Assembly: GCF_000024025.1 (NCBI RefSeq)
Contig: NC_013131.1
Span: 5,084,001 to 5,148,000, forward strand
Length of the DNA stretch: 64,000 bases
Reading direction: 5' to 3'
Source of the DNA: Catenulispora acidiphila DSM 44928
Lineage (GTDB): Bacteria > Actinomycetota > Actinomycetes > Streptomycetales > Catenulisporaceae
Part shown: in pieces, positions 33,178-42,631 of the stretch
Position numbering within the stretch: the first letter of the stretch is position 1
Layout: every line of letters starts with the position of its first letter
Notes under the pieces: model-generated
The model's database searches: none
What the model was told of the DNA's origin: nothing
Seen by the model: only the letters and a program-made list of their open reading frames with translations
Made by a program: the position numbers and the translations under genes

Positions 33178-35087
33178 GCACCGGAAACGCTGACAGCGCC
33201 GGCAGCACCCGCCCCACCCGCCGCCTCACCGTCGCCCAAGCCCTGGTCCGCTTCCTCGCGGTCCAGCACACCGAGCGCGACGGCACCGAGCACCGCCTCA
33301 TCGAAGGCGTCTTCGGCATCTTCGGTCACGGCAACGTCGCAGGCCTCGGCGAAGCCCTCCTCGGCCTGGAACTCCAGGACCCGGCCCTGCTGCCCTACCG
33401 CCAGGCCCGCAACGAGCAGGCCATGGTCCACACCGCCGCCGCCTTCGCCCGCATGCGCGACCGCCTGTCCACCTACGCCTGCACCACCTCCGTCGGGCCC
33501 GGCGCCACCAACCTGGTCACCGGCGCCGCCCTGGCGACCGTCAACCGCCTCCCGGTTCTGCTGCTGCCCGGCGACGTCTTCGCGACCCGCCCCGCCAACC
33601 CGGTCCTGCAAGAACTGGAAGACCCGCGCAGCCTCGACATCTCCGTCAACGACACCTTGCGCCCGGTCTCCCGCTACTTCGACCGCGTCAACCGGCCCGA
33701 ACAACTCCCCGCCGCGCTCATGGCGGCCATGCGGGTCCTGACCGACCCCGCCGAGACCGGCGCCGTGACCCTCGCCCTGCCGCAGGACGTGCAAGCCGAA
33801 GCCTGGGACTGGCCCGAAGAGCTGTTCCAGCACCGCGTCTGGCACGTCCCCCGCCCCCGCGCCGACCTGGCAGCAATAGAGCGCGCGGCGGCAGCGATCA
33901 AGAACTCCCGCCGTCCCCTCATCGTCGCCGGCGGTGGCGTCACCTACTCGCAGGCCACTGACACGCTGCGCACGTTCGCCCACGCCGCCGGCATCCCGGT
34001 CGCCGAAACCCAAGCCGGCAAAGGCGCTCTGGACGAATCCGACCCGCTGTCCCTCGGCGCGATCGGCGCGACCGGCACCCAAGCCGCGAACCTCATCGCG
34101 GCGCGCGCCGACCTCGTGATCGGCGTCGGAACCCGCTTCTCGGACTTCACCACCGCCTCGCACACCGCCTTCGCCGACCCGGACGTCCGCTTCGTCACCG
34201 TCAACATCGCCGCCTTCGACGCCGCCAAGCACGCCGGCGTATCAGTGGTCGCAGACGCCAGATCAGCCCTCGAAGACCTCACCGCCGCCCTCGACGGCTG
34301 GCGCACCGAAGCCGCCTTCCACGCCGAGATCGCCGACGTCCGCGCCCGGTGGGCCACGACCGTCCAGGGCGCCTACCGCTTCGCCAACGTCCCGCTGCCC
34401 TCGCAGATCGAGGTCATCGCCGCCGTCAACGACGCCGCCGAGCCCGGGGACGTGGTCGTCTGCGCGGCCGGTTCGATGCCCGGCGACCTGCACCGGCTCT
34501 GGCGCACCGGCGGCGACCCGAAGTCCTACCACGTCGAATACGGCTTCTCCTGCATGGGATACGAGATCGCCGGCGGCCTCGGCGTGAAGCTTGCCGCGCC
34601 CGAGCGCGAGGTCTACGTCCTGGTCGGCGACGGCTCCTACCTGATGCTCGCCCAGGAGATCGTTACGGCCGTGGCCGAGCGCGTGAAACTGATCGTGGTC
34701 CTGGTCGACAACGCCGGGTACGCCTCCATCGGCGCCCTGTCCGAATCCCTCGGCGCCCAGCGCTTCGGCACCGCCTACCGCTACCGCGGCGCGTCAGGAC
34801 GCCTGAACGGCGGCCCGCTTCCGGTCGATCTCGCCGCCAACGCCGCGAGTCTCGGCGCGAACGTTGAGCGCGCCACCGACATCGAGGAGTTTGTCGCGGC
34901 GTTGGACCGGGCCAAAAAAGCCGACCGCATCACAGTCGTGCACGTCGCGACCGATCCGATGGCCGGCGCGCCCGACGGCGGCGCGTGGTGGGACGTGCCC
35001 GTGGCACAGGTATCAGACCTGGAATCCACTCGCGCGGCCAGAACGGGGTATGAGGAGGCGAAGAAAGCTCAACGCCCGTACCTGTAA
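33174..35087 (+). CDS. iolD: 3D-(3,5/4)-trihydroxycyclohexane-1,2-dione acylhydrolase
   Basis: ThDP-dependent enzyme that hydrolytically opens the cyclohexanedione ring of the inositol pathway. 637 residues. N-terminal Pyr domain IEGVFGIFGHGNVAGLGEALL and YRQARNEQAMVHTAAAFARM with the ThDP-activating Glu region, central domain RPLIVAGGGV, and PP domain motif VLVGDGSYLMLAQEIVTA to LVDNAGYASIGAL (GDG ... NN-type). Start overlaps the aldolase gene. Confidence 0.96.
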   Translation: MSTGNADSAGSTRPTRRLTVAQALVRFLAVQHTERDGTEHRLIEGVFGIFGHGNVAGLGEALLGLELQDPALLPYRQARNEQAMVHTAAAFARMRDRLSTYACTTSVGPGATNLVTGAALATVNRLPVLLLPGDVFATRPANPVLQELEDPRSLDISVNDTLRPVSRYFDRVNRPEQLPAALMAAMRVLTDPAETGAVTLALPQDVQAEAWDWPEELFQHRVWHVPRPRADLAAIERAAAAIKNSRRPLIVAGGGVTYSQATDTLRTFAHAAGIPVAETQAGKGALDESDPLSLGAIGATGTQAANLIAARADLVIGVGTRFSDFTTASHTAFADPDVRFVTVNIAAFDAAKHAGVSVVADARSALEDLTAALDGWRTEAAFHAEIADVRARWATTVQGAYRFANVPLPSQIEVIAAVNDAAEPGDVVVCAAGSMPGDLHRLWRTGGDPKSYHVEYGFSCMGYEIAGGLGVKLAAPEREVYVLVGDGSYLMLAQEIVTAVAERVKLIVVLVDNAGYASIGALSESLGAQRFGTAYRYRGASGRLNGGPLPVDLAANAASLGANVERATDIEEFVAALDRAKKADRITVVHVATDPMAGAPDGGAWWDVPVAQVSDLESTRAARTGYEEAKKAQRPYL

Positions 35088-35116
35088 CGCCACAACGGAA
35101 TGTGGAGGAGGCACGT

Positions 35117-36181
35117 ATGGCACCGAGAACACCTTCCTCGATCGGCCGGCTGCTCACCGCGGCGCTGGCCACGCTGCTCCTGATCGCCGGCTGCTCGTCA
35201 TCGAGCTCGAAGCCGAAGACCGCCGCCGCCGGCGGCGGTTCCTGCCCCTACACCTTCGCCGTCATCACCCACGGCGACAACGGCAACTTCTGGAGCGTCG
35301 TCTACAAGGGCGCCAAGGACGCCGCCAAGGACACCGGCTGCAAACTCTCCGAGACCTACGGCTCCCAGCAGCAGGGCCAGGCCCAGCCCGACGACAACGC
35401 CGAGAACGCGCAGATCCAGAACGCGATCAACGCCAAGGTCAACGGCATCATCGTCTCCGACCACGCGCCGAGCGTCATGAACTCCACCCTCGCCGCCGCC
35501 TCCGCCGCGGGCATCCCGGTGGTGCTGGTCAACGCCGGCTGCGACGACACCGACATCGCCGCGGCGAAAGCCATCACCTGTGTCGGACAGCCCGAGCAAC
35601 TCGCGGGCAAACAAGCCGGGCAGCGCTTCGCCAGCGAAAACGCCTCCAACGTCCTGTGCGTCATCCACCAGTCCGGGCAAAACCTGCTCGACCGCTGTGA
35701 CGGCATCGCGCAGGGTCTGGGCGTCGGCCAGAAGTGCTCGACCGGCAGCGCACCGGCTGCCGGACCTGCTTGCACCGAGCTGATCCTGTCCACGCCGAAC
35801 GCCGCCTCCAACCCGCAGCAGGCCGTCGGCCAGGTCACCGCCTACCTGCAGTCGCACCCCGGCGTCAACGCGGTGATGACGCTGAACAACGCGATCGGGC
35901 AGTCGCTGGTCGTCGCCAAGCCGGCGAAGGTGAAGATCGCCACCTTCGACCTGTCCAGCGACGTGCAGAACGACCTGCAGGCCTCCCCGCCGACCCTGGA
36001 CTTCGCCGTGGACCAGCAGCAGTACCTGCAGGGCTACCTACCGGTGGAATTCCTGTTCCTCTACAACAAGCACGAGGGCAACTCCGTCGGCGGCGGCACG
36101 ACCGTGGCCAGCGGACCCAAACTCGTCGACAGCACCACCATCAAGTCCGTGGCAGCCGCGATCGCCGCCGGGGACGACTGA
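35117..36181 (+). CDS. Sugar ABC transporter substrate-binding lipoprotein (inositol candidate)
   Basis: Periplasmic-binding-protein type 1 family lipoprotein of 354 residues. GGAGG five bases before ATG 35117 fixes the start. Signal ALATLLLIAGCSS with lipobox Cys near residue 26. The mature part begins CPYTFAVITHGDNGNFWSVVYKGAKDAA, and has QNAINAKVNGIIVSDHAPSVM, GIPVVLVNAGC and AVGQVTAYLQSHPGVNAVMT, typical of ribose/inositol binders. Follows iolD by 29 bases; the permease start shares its last base (TGATG). Inositol specificity is inferred from context. Confidence 0.9.
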   Translation: MAPRTPSSIGRLLTAALATLLLIAGCSSSSSKPKTAAAGGGSCPYTFAVITHGDNGNFWSVVYKGAKDAAKDTGCKLSETYGSQQQGQAQPDDNAENAQIQNAINAKVNGIIVSDHAPSVMNSTLAAASAAGIPVVLVNAGCDDTDIAAAKAITCVGQPEQLAGKQAGQRFASENASNVLCVIHQSGQNLLDRCDGIAQGLGVGQKCSTGSAPAAGPACTELILSTPNAASNPQQAVGQVTAYLQSHPGVNAVMTLNNAIGQSLVVAKPAKVKIATFDLSSDVQNDLQASPPTLDFAVDQQQYLQGYLPVEFLFLYNKHEGNSVGGGTTVASGPKLVDSTTIKSVAAAIAAGDD

Positions 36182-37314
36182 TGACCGGTTCGGACATCGC
36201 GGTGGCCCGGCCCGGTGAGGCCGGGCCACCGCCCGCCGACGGATCCGACGGCGGCCAAGCGGACCAGCACGGCGACGGCGCCGGGAGGGCCGGCAGGCTG
36301 ACCAGCCTTCTGCGACGCCCTGCCCTCGGCGCGCTGCTGGGCGCCATCGCAGTGTTCGTCGTCTTCACGATCACCGACAGCACCCCGCAACACCTGTGGC
36401 TGACGCAGACCGGATTCGAGGCCTGGGCTCAGCAAGCGGCGTTCTTCGGGATCATGGCGGTGCCGGTCGGGCTCTTGATGATCGGCGGCGAGTTCGACCT
36501 GTCGACCGGCGGCATGACAGGGTTCTGCGCGATCATCATGGCGCTGCTGGTCGGCAACGAGCATTGGAACGCCTGGGCGGCCGTGGCGGTCACGTTCGCG
36601 TTCGGGGCGCTGATCGGGGCGGTGAACGGGCTCGTCGTGACCCGCTCGGGACTGCCCAGCTTCATCGTCACGCTGGCCACGTATTTCGTCTTCCGCGGCT
36701 TGTCGGTCGGCGGGGTCCTGAAGGTGAACCACGGCAGCACCAACATCGGGCTGACCGGTACTCACCACCCCGGACTGAAGAGCGCCAAGGACGTCTTTGG
36801 CGGCTCCTTCGCGCACAGCACCGGACTGCCGGCCGGATATCAGACTGCGATCTTGTGGTTCGTCGGCGTCACCGTCGCCGCGGTGTGGCTGCTGGGGCGA
36901 ACCCGGTTCGGGAACTGGGTGTTCGCCGTCGGCGGCGATGCCGACGCCGCCCGCAAGGTCGGCGTGCCGGTGCGGCGTACCAAGGTGCTGCTGTTCGTGG
37001 GGACGTCGAGCGCTGCGGCGCTGGTCGGCGTGATCTCGTTCCTGCAGAGCAATACCGCGGTATCTGAACAGGGCGTCGGGTACGAGTTCTACTACATCAT
37101 CGCCGCGGTCGTCGGCGGCTGTCTGCTCACCGGCGGGCACGGCTCCGCGATCGGCGCGGCGTTGGGCGCCTGCATCATCGGGATGGCGCTGCAAGGCGTC
37201 ATCTACTCCGGCTGGGACAGCTCGTGGGACTTCACGTTCCTCGGCGCGATCCTGTTCCTGGCCGTGGCCGTCAATACCCTGACTCACCGGCGAGCGATGA
37301 GGGCGCGCAGATGA
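36181..37314 (+). CDS. Sugar ABC transporter permease (RbsC family)
   Basis: 377-residue membrane protein. A Gly/Asp-rich cytoplasmic tail of about 45 residues precedes 8-10 membrane segments, starting [17 protein letters not shown]. Family features: [63 protein letters not shown] and [23 protein letters not shown]. Start shares a base with the binding-protein stop and its own stop overlaps the ATPase start (ATGA). Confidence 0.93.
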   Translation: MTGSDIAVARPGEAGPPPADGSDGGQADQHGDGAGRAGRLTSLLRRPALGALLGAIAVFVVFTITDSTPQHLWLTQTGFEAWAQQAAFFGIMAVPVGLLMIGGEFDLSTGGMTGFCAIIMALLVGNEHWNAWAAVAVTFAFGALIGAVNGLVVTRSGLPSFIVTLATYFVFRGLSVGGVLKVNHGSTNIGLTGTHHPGLKSAKDVFGGSFAHSTGLPAGYQTAILWFVGVTVAAVWLLGRTRFGNWVFAVGGDADAARKVGVPVRRTKVLLFVGTSSAAALVGVISFLQSNTAVSEQGVGYEFYYIIAAVVGGCLLTGGHGSAIGAALGACIIGMALQGVIYSGWDSSWDFTFLGAILFLAVAVNTLTHRRAMRARR

Positions 37315-38261
37315 CGACGCTGCTGGAAGCCGACGGCGTCGGCAAGTACTTCGGGAACGTGCGCGCGTTGAGCGGCGTGTCGCTGTCGGTGCGTGCCGGG
37401 CAGGTGACGTGCGTGCTCGGCGACAACGGAGCGGGCAAGTCCACGCTCATCAAGATCCTGTCCGGGGTGTTCACTCCCGACGAGGGCGAGGTGCGCATCG
37501 ACGGCGCCGCCGTGAAGTTCCACAGCCCTCGCGACGCCCGCGCCGCCGGTATCGCCACGGTGTTCCAGGACCTGGCGATGGTGCCGCTGATGGCGATCTG
37601 GCGGAACTTCTACCTCGGGTCGGAGCCGACCAAGGGGTGGGGACCGTGGCGGCGTTTCGACGCGCGTGCCGCGCGAGCCAGCACGCGTGAGGCGTTGTCG
37701 GCGATGGGGATCGATCTGCGCGACCCGGACCAGCCGGTCGGGACGCTCTCCGGCGGGGAGCGGCAGTCGGTGGCGATCGCGCGCGCCGTGCACTTCGGTG
37801 CCAGGGTCCTGATTCTGGACGAGCCGACCTCGGCGCTGGGGGTCAAGCAGGCCGGGGTGGTGCTGCGGCGGGTCGTGCAGGCACGGGAGAGGGGTTTGGG
37901 CGTCGTTTTCATCACCCACAACCCGCATCACGCGCATCCTGTGGGGGACCGGTTCGTAGTGTTGAACCGTGGCCGGTTGCTCGGGGACTTCGCCAAGAAC
38001 GAGATCAGCCGGGACGAGTTGGTGCGGCTGATGGCCGGCGGCGCGGAGTTGGAGACGCTCGGGCATGAGCTGGAGCGGATTCCGGGGATCGAGGTCGAAC
38101 CGGAACCGGAGCTGGAATCTGATCCGGAACAGGAATCTGAATCGAAACCTGACATGCACGCGCAAGACTCACAAGAGGAGTTGGATGGGCACCGATCGCA
38201 CCAACCGCACGACCCGCAAGCCGGTCCGGCGCCGGCTGAAGCGCTCGATGAAGACGGCTGA
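37311..38261 (+). CDS. Sugar ABC transporter ATPase (single-domain)
   Basis: 316 residues, one nucleotide-binding domain rather than the double RbsA form. Walker [10 protein letters not shown] at 37-45, Q-loop [19 protein letters not shown], signature [14 protein letters not shown], Walker [13 protein letters not shown], switch His in [12 protein letters not shown]. The last 70 residues are a low-complexity acidic Glu/Pro/Ser then His/Gln-rich tail ([19 protein letters not shown]), encoded by decayed hexamer-like repeats at about 38095-38155; such a tail is not needed for ATPase function. Confidence 0.93.
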   Translation: MTTLLEADGVGKYFGNVRALSGVSLSVRAGQVTCVLGDNGAGKSTLIKILSGVFTPDEGEVRIDGAAVKFHSPRDARAAGIATVFQDLAMVPLMAIWRNFYLGSEPTKGWGPWRRFDARAARASTREALSAMGIDLRDPDQPVGTLSGGERQSVAIARAVHFGARVLILDEPTSALGVKQAGVVLRRVVQARERGLGVVFITHNPHHAHPVGDRFVVLNRGRLLGDFAKNEISRDELVRLMAGGAELETLGHELERIPGIEVEPEPELESDPEQESESKPDMHAQDSQEELDGHRSHQPHDPQAGPAPAEALDEDG

Positions 38262-38285
38262 TCGAAGGACTCTGAGGAACCGGCC

Positions 38286-39167
38286 ATGCCCCTGCCCCGC
38301 CCCGCGACCCTCGGCGCGATCCGCGTCGCCCGGGAGGCCGCCACCTTGATCCGCCGCTCGGCCGCGCCGCGCCGGCTCCGTTTCAAGACCTCCTCGGCCG
38401 ATCTGGTCACCGCCACCGACCTGCGGGTCGAGCGGCTGGTCCGGGCCTGGCTGAAGGCCACCCATCCCGAGCACGCGGTCGTCGGGGAGGAAGGCGGGGG
38501 ACTGGCCGAGATGGACCTGTCGCGACCCACCTGGTTCGTCGACCCCGTCGACGGCACGACCAACTTCGTGCGCGGCATCCCGCACTGCGCCTGCTCCTTG
38601 GCGTTCTGGGACGGGCAGCGGATCGCTTTGGGCGTGGTCGCCGACGTCGCGCGCCGGCGGATTTACTGGGCCGAGGCGGGGCGCGGCGCGTATGAGGGAC
38701 GCCGGCGGCTGCGTGCCTCGCCGGTGCGTCGGCTGGACCGGGCGGTGCTGGCCACCGGCTTCCCGCCGACCCGGTCCTTCGACAGCGACGACAACCTCGC
38801 CGAGTTCTCCTCGGTGTTCCGGCAGTCGCGGGACGTGCGGCGCACCGGGAGCGCGGCGATCGATCTGGCGTGGGTCGCCGCCGGGCGGCTGGACTGCTAC
38901 TGGGAGCAGCGGTGCGGGCCGTGGGACTGGGCCGCCGGGGTGCTGCTGGTGCGGGAGGCCGGGGGGAAGGCGACGACGTACGCGGGGCTGGAGTGGCATC
39001 CCGGGGACGCGGATCTGGTGGCGTCCAACGGACCGGTGCATCCAGCGCTCGTGGAGTCGTTCTGCGAGGCGCGCGCGGCGGCTGGGTTCCCGGCGCGGCC
39101 GCCGCAGCCGTCGTTCGCGCCGGCGCAGCCCGTGCAGCCCGCGCCGTCGGGGGCGTCAGCCGGGTAG
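38286..39167 (+). CDS. Inositol monophosphatase-family phosphatase
   Basis: Mg-dependent, Li-sensitive-type phosphatase of 293 residues. Metal site Glu-Glu in VVGEEGG at 66-72, DPVDGTTNF at 86-94 and the distal WDWAAG. N-terminal FKTSSADLVTATDLRVERLV is the usual first signature. The last 30 residues are Pro/Ala/Gln-rich. As the last gene of the inositol region it could dephosphorylate inositol phosphates to feed the pathway; histidinol phosphatase or other IMPase activity is possible. Its 3' end overlaps the convergent MFS gene by 12 bases. Confidence 0.88.
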   Translation: MPLPRPATLGAIRVAREAATLIRRSAAPRRLRFKTSSADLVTATDLRVERLVRAWLKATHPEHAVVGEEGGGLAEMDLSRPTWFVDPVDGTTNFVRGIPHCACSLAFWDGQRIALGVVADVARRRIYWAEAGRGAYEGRRRLRASPVRRLDRAVLATGFPPTRSFDSDDNLAEFSSVFRQSRDVRRTGSAAIDLAWVAAGRLDCYWEQRCGPWDWAAGVLLVREAGGKATTYAGLEWHPGDADLVASNGPVHPALVESFCEARAAAGFPARPPQPSFAPAQPVQPAPSGASAG

Positions 39168-40508
39168 CTCGCGCAGCTTGCGCAGCGGGGAGCCGAGCAG
39201 GAACAGGACGTTGCAACACGCGCCGATCGTGGAGATCCACAGGGAGGCGCGCATGCCCACGGTCGTGGCCAGCCAGCCGCCGGTCAGCGCGCCGAGGGGA
39301 CGGATGCCGTAGTTGATGGTCTGCAGGACGCCGGAGATGCGGGAGCGCAGGTCGTCGGGCATGACGGCGGTGATGTAGGCGTTGCCGCAGATGTCCAGGA
39401 CCATCACGCCGAGCCCGGAGAGGAATTCGTAGGCGAACAGGGTCGCGACGATCAGCAGCTTCGGACCCGAGGCCAGCACGACCAGCACGTGCGGTGCGGC
39501 GAAGCCGAGGAATCCCAGCGTCATCCCCATGCCGATGCCGATCCGCGCCACCACGCGGCTGGTCACCGCCGCGCCGACCAGCCCGCCGATCGCCCCGGCG
39601 CCGAGGGCCAAGCCGAGCAGTCCGGCGTTGATGTGCAGGTACTTGGTCGCGTACAGGATGAACAGCGCCTGGAAGATGAAGTCGAAGAAGTTGACGGTCG
39701 CCACCGCCCCTTGCAGGGCCCTGATCCCCGGCGTCGCGGCGATCCAGCGCAGCCCTGCCAGAAAGCCGCCCTTGGACTGCCGATCCGGCACCGGCTCGAC
39801 CGGCCGAATGCGGCTCAGCGACACCGCCGAGACCAGGTAGCTCAGCGCGTCGGCGACGAGCGCGAACGGCGCGGTGAGCAGCTGCACGGCCAGGCCGCCG
39901 AGGCTAGGCCCGGAGACGTAAGCGAAGGCCCGGCTGCCATTGCTGAGCGAGGACGCCTGCATGAGCTCCTGATTCGGAACCATCGCCGCGAACAGGGTGT
40001 TGTCCGAGATGCTGAACAGCACCGCGAGCATCCCCACGACCACCTCGGCGACGATCAGCTGCGCCAACGTCAGCACCCCGCAGGCATAAGCAACCGGCAC
40101 CGAGAGCACAACCAGGAACCGCCCGACATCAGCGGCCAGCATGATCCGCCGCCGACTCGGCCGCCGATCGACCCAAATGCCCGCCGGAATCGAGAGCAGC
40201 AGCGCGGGAATCATCGGCGCCGCGGTGAGCCAGGACATGGCGGTGGCACCCGCGCCGAACAGCAGCACCGCCGCCAACGGCATCGCGATGCGGTGCACCT
40301 CGTCACCGACGAGCGAGACACTGTGCCCGAGCCAGAACCGCCGAAAGTCACGCCGCTGCAGCACGGCGGGGATGCGGCGATGGAGCGAGCTGGGGAGCAC
40401 GCGGGATATCGCGCCGGTGGTGGGCGCCTCGGCGGATGCGGCCTGGCCGGGAGTACGTATGGTGGCCGCCGACTGCGCCTTCGCTTGTGCTCGGGTGTCG
40501 GCGGTCAT
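39156..40508 (-). CDS. MFS exporter (MFS_3/EntS-like)
   Basis: 450-residue major facilitator with about 12 membrane segments. FRRFWLGHSVSLVGDEVHRIAMPLAA at the front, IPAGIWVDRRPSRRRIMLAADVGR as the loop-2 motif, and repeated GLGVMVLDICGNAYITAVMPDDLRSRISGV are those of the drug/siderophore exporter subgroup. A 40-residue hydrophilic N-terminal tail is present. ATG 40508 overlaps the repressor stop (ATGA), so exporter and repressor form one operon; the substrate is presumably the regulator's inducer. Confidence 0.92.
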   Translation of the reverse strand: MTADTRAQAKAQSAATIRTPGQAASAEAPTTGAISRVLPSSLHRRIPAVLQRRDFRRFWLGHSVSLVGDEVHRIAMPLAAVLLFGAGATAMSWLTAAPMIPALLLSIPAGIWVDRRPSRRRIMLAADVGRFLVVLSVPVAYACGVLTLAQLIVAEVVVGMLAVLFSISDNTLFAAMVPNQELMQASSLSNGSRAFAYVSGPSLGGLAVQLLTAPFALVADALSYLVSAVSLSRIRPVEPVPDRQSKGGFLAGLRWIAATPGIRALQGAVATVNFFDFIFQALFILYATKYLHINAGLLGLALGAGAIGGLVGAAVTSRVVARIGIGMGMTLGFLGFAAPHVLVVLASGPKLLIVATLFAYEFLSGLGVMVLDICGNAYITAVMPDDLRSRISGVLQTINYGIRPLGALTGGWLATTVGMRASLWISTIGACCNVLFLLGSPLRKLRELPG

Positions 40509-41179
40509 GACAGACCGCCTTCCGTGGCTGTGTCTGCGTTTGTGTCAGTGCCAGCGCGTGTGTCTGTGCCGGGCGCGGCATCGCCGGAGATCTCGGCATC
40601 GGGCTGCCGGTCCCTGCGGAACGCGATCCGCAGGATCTGCACCAACTCCGCGCCCTCTGGCCGGGTCTCCGGTGCCACGTTGCGGCTCAGATATCGGTCG
40701 ATCAGCGCGTCGACGCCCGCGTTGAGCTCGCGGAGCTCCTCCGGCGTCAGGTACAGCAGCATGTCGCCGAACTCTTCGGCGTCCCGCCACCGCTCCGGCA
40801 CGACGTCGGCTGTCTGCTGGGCGCGTGCCACATCCTCGAAGTAGAACTGCGCGAAGTAGGTGCGTAGCTGGGTGGCGGCTGCCTGGACGGCCGGATCCGC
40901 CGAGGTGCGCGGCACGTTCGTGAATTGCGCCGTGGCGCGCCAGGGTTTCTGGCGTCCGGGTCCGGGGACCTCCTCGACGATGCCGTACTTGGCAAGCATG
41001 CGCAGGTGGTAGCTGCAGCTGGCCACCGATTCGCCGGTCAGCTCCGCGGCCCGGGTCGCGGTCAGCGGGCCCTCGGTCCGCAGGAGACCCACCAGCTCCA
41101 TACGGGTGCGGTGGGCGTAGGCGCGCATCGCCTGCGGATCGTTCAGATGCAGGACGTCATCGTGCTCTGAGTCGGTCAT
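40505..41179 (-). CDS. ArsR-type winged-helix regulator of the MFS exporter
   Basis: 224 residues. wHTH DPQAMRAYAHRTRMELVGLLRTEG then ATRAAELTGESVASCSYHLRMLAKYGIVEEV, followed by a C-terminal ligand/dimer domain (WRATAQFTNVPRT, YFEDVARAQQTADVVPERWRDAEE, LLYLTPEELRELNAGVDALIDRY) found in HTH_20 regulators that control exporters. Ends in a repetitive Thr/Asp-rich tail. Co-transcribed with the exporter through an ATGA overlap. Confidence 0.88.
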   Translation of the reverse strand: MTDSEHDDVLHLNDPQAMRAYAHRTRMELVGLLRTEGPLTATRAAELTGESVASCSYHLRMLAKYGIVEEVPGPGRQKPWRATAQFTNVPRTSADPAVQAAATQLRTYFAQFYFEDVARAQQTADVVPERWRDAEEFGDMLLYLTPEELRELNAGVDALIDRYLSRNVAPETRPEGAELVQILRIAFRRDRQPDAEISGDAAPGTDTRAGTDTNADTATEGGLS

Positions 41180-41187
41180 GCATCTAA

Positions 41188-41214
41188 AGATAGCTTTCTA
41201 AAGAAACCTTTACA
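41188..41214 (-). promoter_or_regulatory. A/T-rich dyad upstream of regulator-exporter operon
   Basis: Read leftward, TTTCTTTAGAAAG is followed by CTATCTTTAGATG, giving CTTT-AG-AAAG and a repeated CTTTAGA about ten bases upstream of the regulator start. Low G+C in this genome marks it as a promoter/operator candidate. Confidence 0.4.
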
Positions 41215-41246
41215 AGGCTCCTCGCGATGTGGGGCGCACCACCGGC

Positions 41247-41918
41247 TCAGGCCTCGAAGGTCACCACCTCCACCTGGAACGGCGCCTCGCCGAAGAGGGC
41301 GACCGCCGCCCGATAGCCGCTGGGTACCGGGACCGGTAGGACGCGGTGCCGGTGCGAGCTGGCCGGTTCGACGCATGCCACCAGGTCGCGTTGCAGCACC
41401 GCTGCCTTCGTGTTCGCCCAGCCCAGGCCGCCGGCTACCTTCGCTGCCGCCTCCTTGCGGGTCCACAGGCGCGCGTAGCGGTCCGTCTGCTCCAGGAGGT
41501 CGTGGCCGCCGGCGACGTAGCGGGCCTCGAAGGGCAGGAAGTAGCGCTCGGACATGTCCACGGGATCGAGGCCCTCGGCGAGTTGGCGTACGTCGACGCC
41601 GACTTCGCGGTTCGCTGCCACCGCCAGCAGTGCCAGTGCGCCGTCGTGGGCCAGGCTGATGTGCGGGCCGCCGTCGGTCAGGGCTGGTTTGCCGTTGGTG
41701 TCGGCGGTGAAGGTCAGGGACTGTGGCGCGATGTCCAGTTCGCGGCCCAGGATCTGGCGGCGGGCGCCGTGGGCGACGAGGTAGCGCAGCTGGTCGCGCT
41801 CGTGCAGGAAGTCGGCGGCTTGGGCCCGCTCGCCGTCGTCGAGCAGGCTTTCGTAGCCCTCGGCGGTCTCGGGAGGGGTGTCGGTGCTGATGATCCAGAC
41901 GCGGATCCGGTCGGTCAT
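41247..41918 (-). CDS. Sfp-type 4'-phosphopantetheinyl transferase
   Basis: Activates carrier domains of NRPS/PKS (or siderophore/fatty-acid) enzymes by transferring phosphopantetheine from CoA. 223 residues, the Sfp size. Signatures: ARRQILGRELDIAPQSLTF, GKPALTDGGPHISLAHDGALALLAVA, GVDV (Mg site) and WTRKEAAAKVAGGLGW. No NRPS or PKS lies in this window, so it likely serves clusters elsewhere. Its ATG overlaps the stop of a 32-codon ORF (ATGA). Confidence 0.93.
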   Translation of the reverse strand: MTDRIRVWIISTDTPPETAEGYESLLDDGERAQAADFLHERDQLRYLVAHGARRQILGRELDIAPQSLTFTADTNGKPALTDGGPHISLAHDGALALLAVAANREVGVDVRQLAEGLDPVDMSERYFLPFEARYVAGGHDLLEQTDRYARLWTRKEAAAKVAGGLGWANTKAAVLQRDLVACVEPASSHRHRVLPVPVPSGYRAAVALFGEAPFQVEVVTFEA

Positions 41919-42013
41919 GGGCGCACCGCCGTGCGGGCGGGGCGGGTGACGTGGCGGCTTGCGAGGGCGCGGACGTCGATCAGGCGCAGTGGAGCGTCTT
42001 TTGGTGTCCCCAT
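41915..42013 (-). CDS. 32-residue ORF coupled to the phosphopantetheinyl transferase
   Basis: ATG 42013 to TGA overlapping the transferase start. The product begins MGTPKDAPLRLIDVRALASR and ends HVTRPARTAVRP; basic, no Cys. The ribosome site is weak (GTGAAG). May be a translational-coupling leader or a tiny protein. Codon positions are G/C-ending as in real genes. No family recognised. Confidence 0.35.
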   Translation of the reverse strand: MGTPKDAPLRLIDVRALASRHVTRPARTAVRP

Positions 42014-42139
42014 GGACTTCACGTTTCCGAGCGGTGACGCTCCAAACGCGCCGCCGGCCGCTCTGCGGCGGGCGCCGTGACCAGGGTCTGCGGCGGCGGC
42101 AGCGATTTGTTGTCAGTAGGTCGCAATAGTCTGCATTCC

Positions 42140-42610
42140 ATGAACGAAACCGTCCTTCGCCAGATGCGCGAGAGCGACCTGCCGGCGCTGTTCGAGATCC
42201 AGTGCGACGCCGAGGCGCAGGTGATGGCCGCGTTCACGAGCACGGCGAACGATCGCCAGGCGTACCTGGACAAGCACCGCAAGCTGCTCGCCGACGATCG
42301 CATCGTGCAGGTGGTGGTCGAAGCCGACGGCGAGATCGTCGGCAGCGCGGCGGCCTTCCCCCTCGGGGAGGAGATCGATGTGACGTACTGGATCCGGCGC
42401 GATCACTGGGGACGCGGCCTGGCCGGCGCGGCGTTGGCGGCCGTGCTGGAGCAGGTTCCGGTGCGCCCGGTGTTCGCCTCGGCCGCGTCCGACAACCTCG
42501 CCTCCCAGCGCGTGCTGGAGCGCGCCGGGTTCCGGCAGGTGGGACGGCAGCGGGGGTTCGCCGAAGCGCGCGGACAGGAGATCGAGGAGGTGATGTTCCG
42601 GTTGGACTGA
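42140..42610 (+). CDS. GNAT-family N-acetyltransferase
   Basis: 156 residues from ATG 42140 (MNETVLRQMRESDLPALFEI), the usual RimJ/RimL-like start. EEIDVTYWIRRDHWGRGLAGAALAAVLE carries the acetyl-CoA loop RGLAGAA, and VFASAASDNLASQRVLERAGFRQVGRQRGF is the typical end. Likely acetylates a protein N terminus or small amine; substrate unknown. The upstream region has no clear ribosome site. Confidence 0.9.
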   Translation: MNETVLRQMRESDLPALFEIQCDAEAQVMAAFTSTANDRQAYLDKHRKLLADDRIVQVVVEADGEIVGSAAAFPLGEEIDVTYWIRRDHWGRGLAGAALAAVLEQVPVRPVFASAASDNLASQRVLERAGFRQVGRQRGFAEARGQEIEEVMFRLD

Positions 42611-42631
42611 CAGGCTTATAGTCGAATCCTG

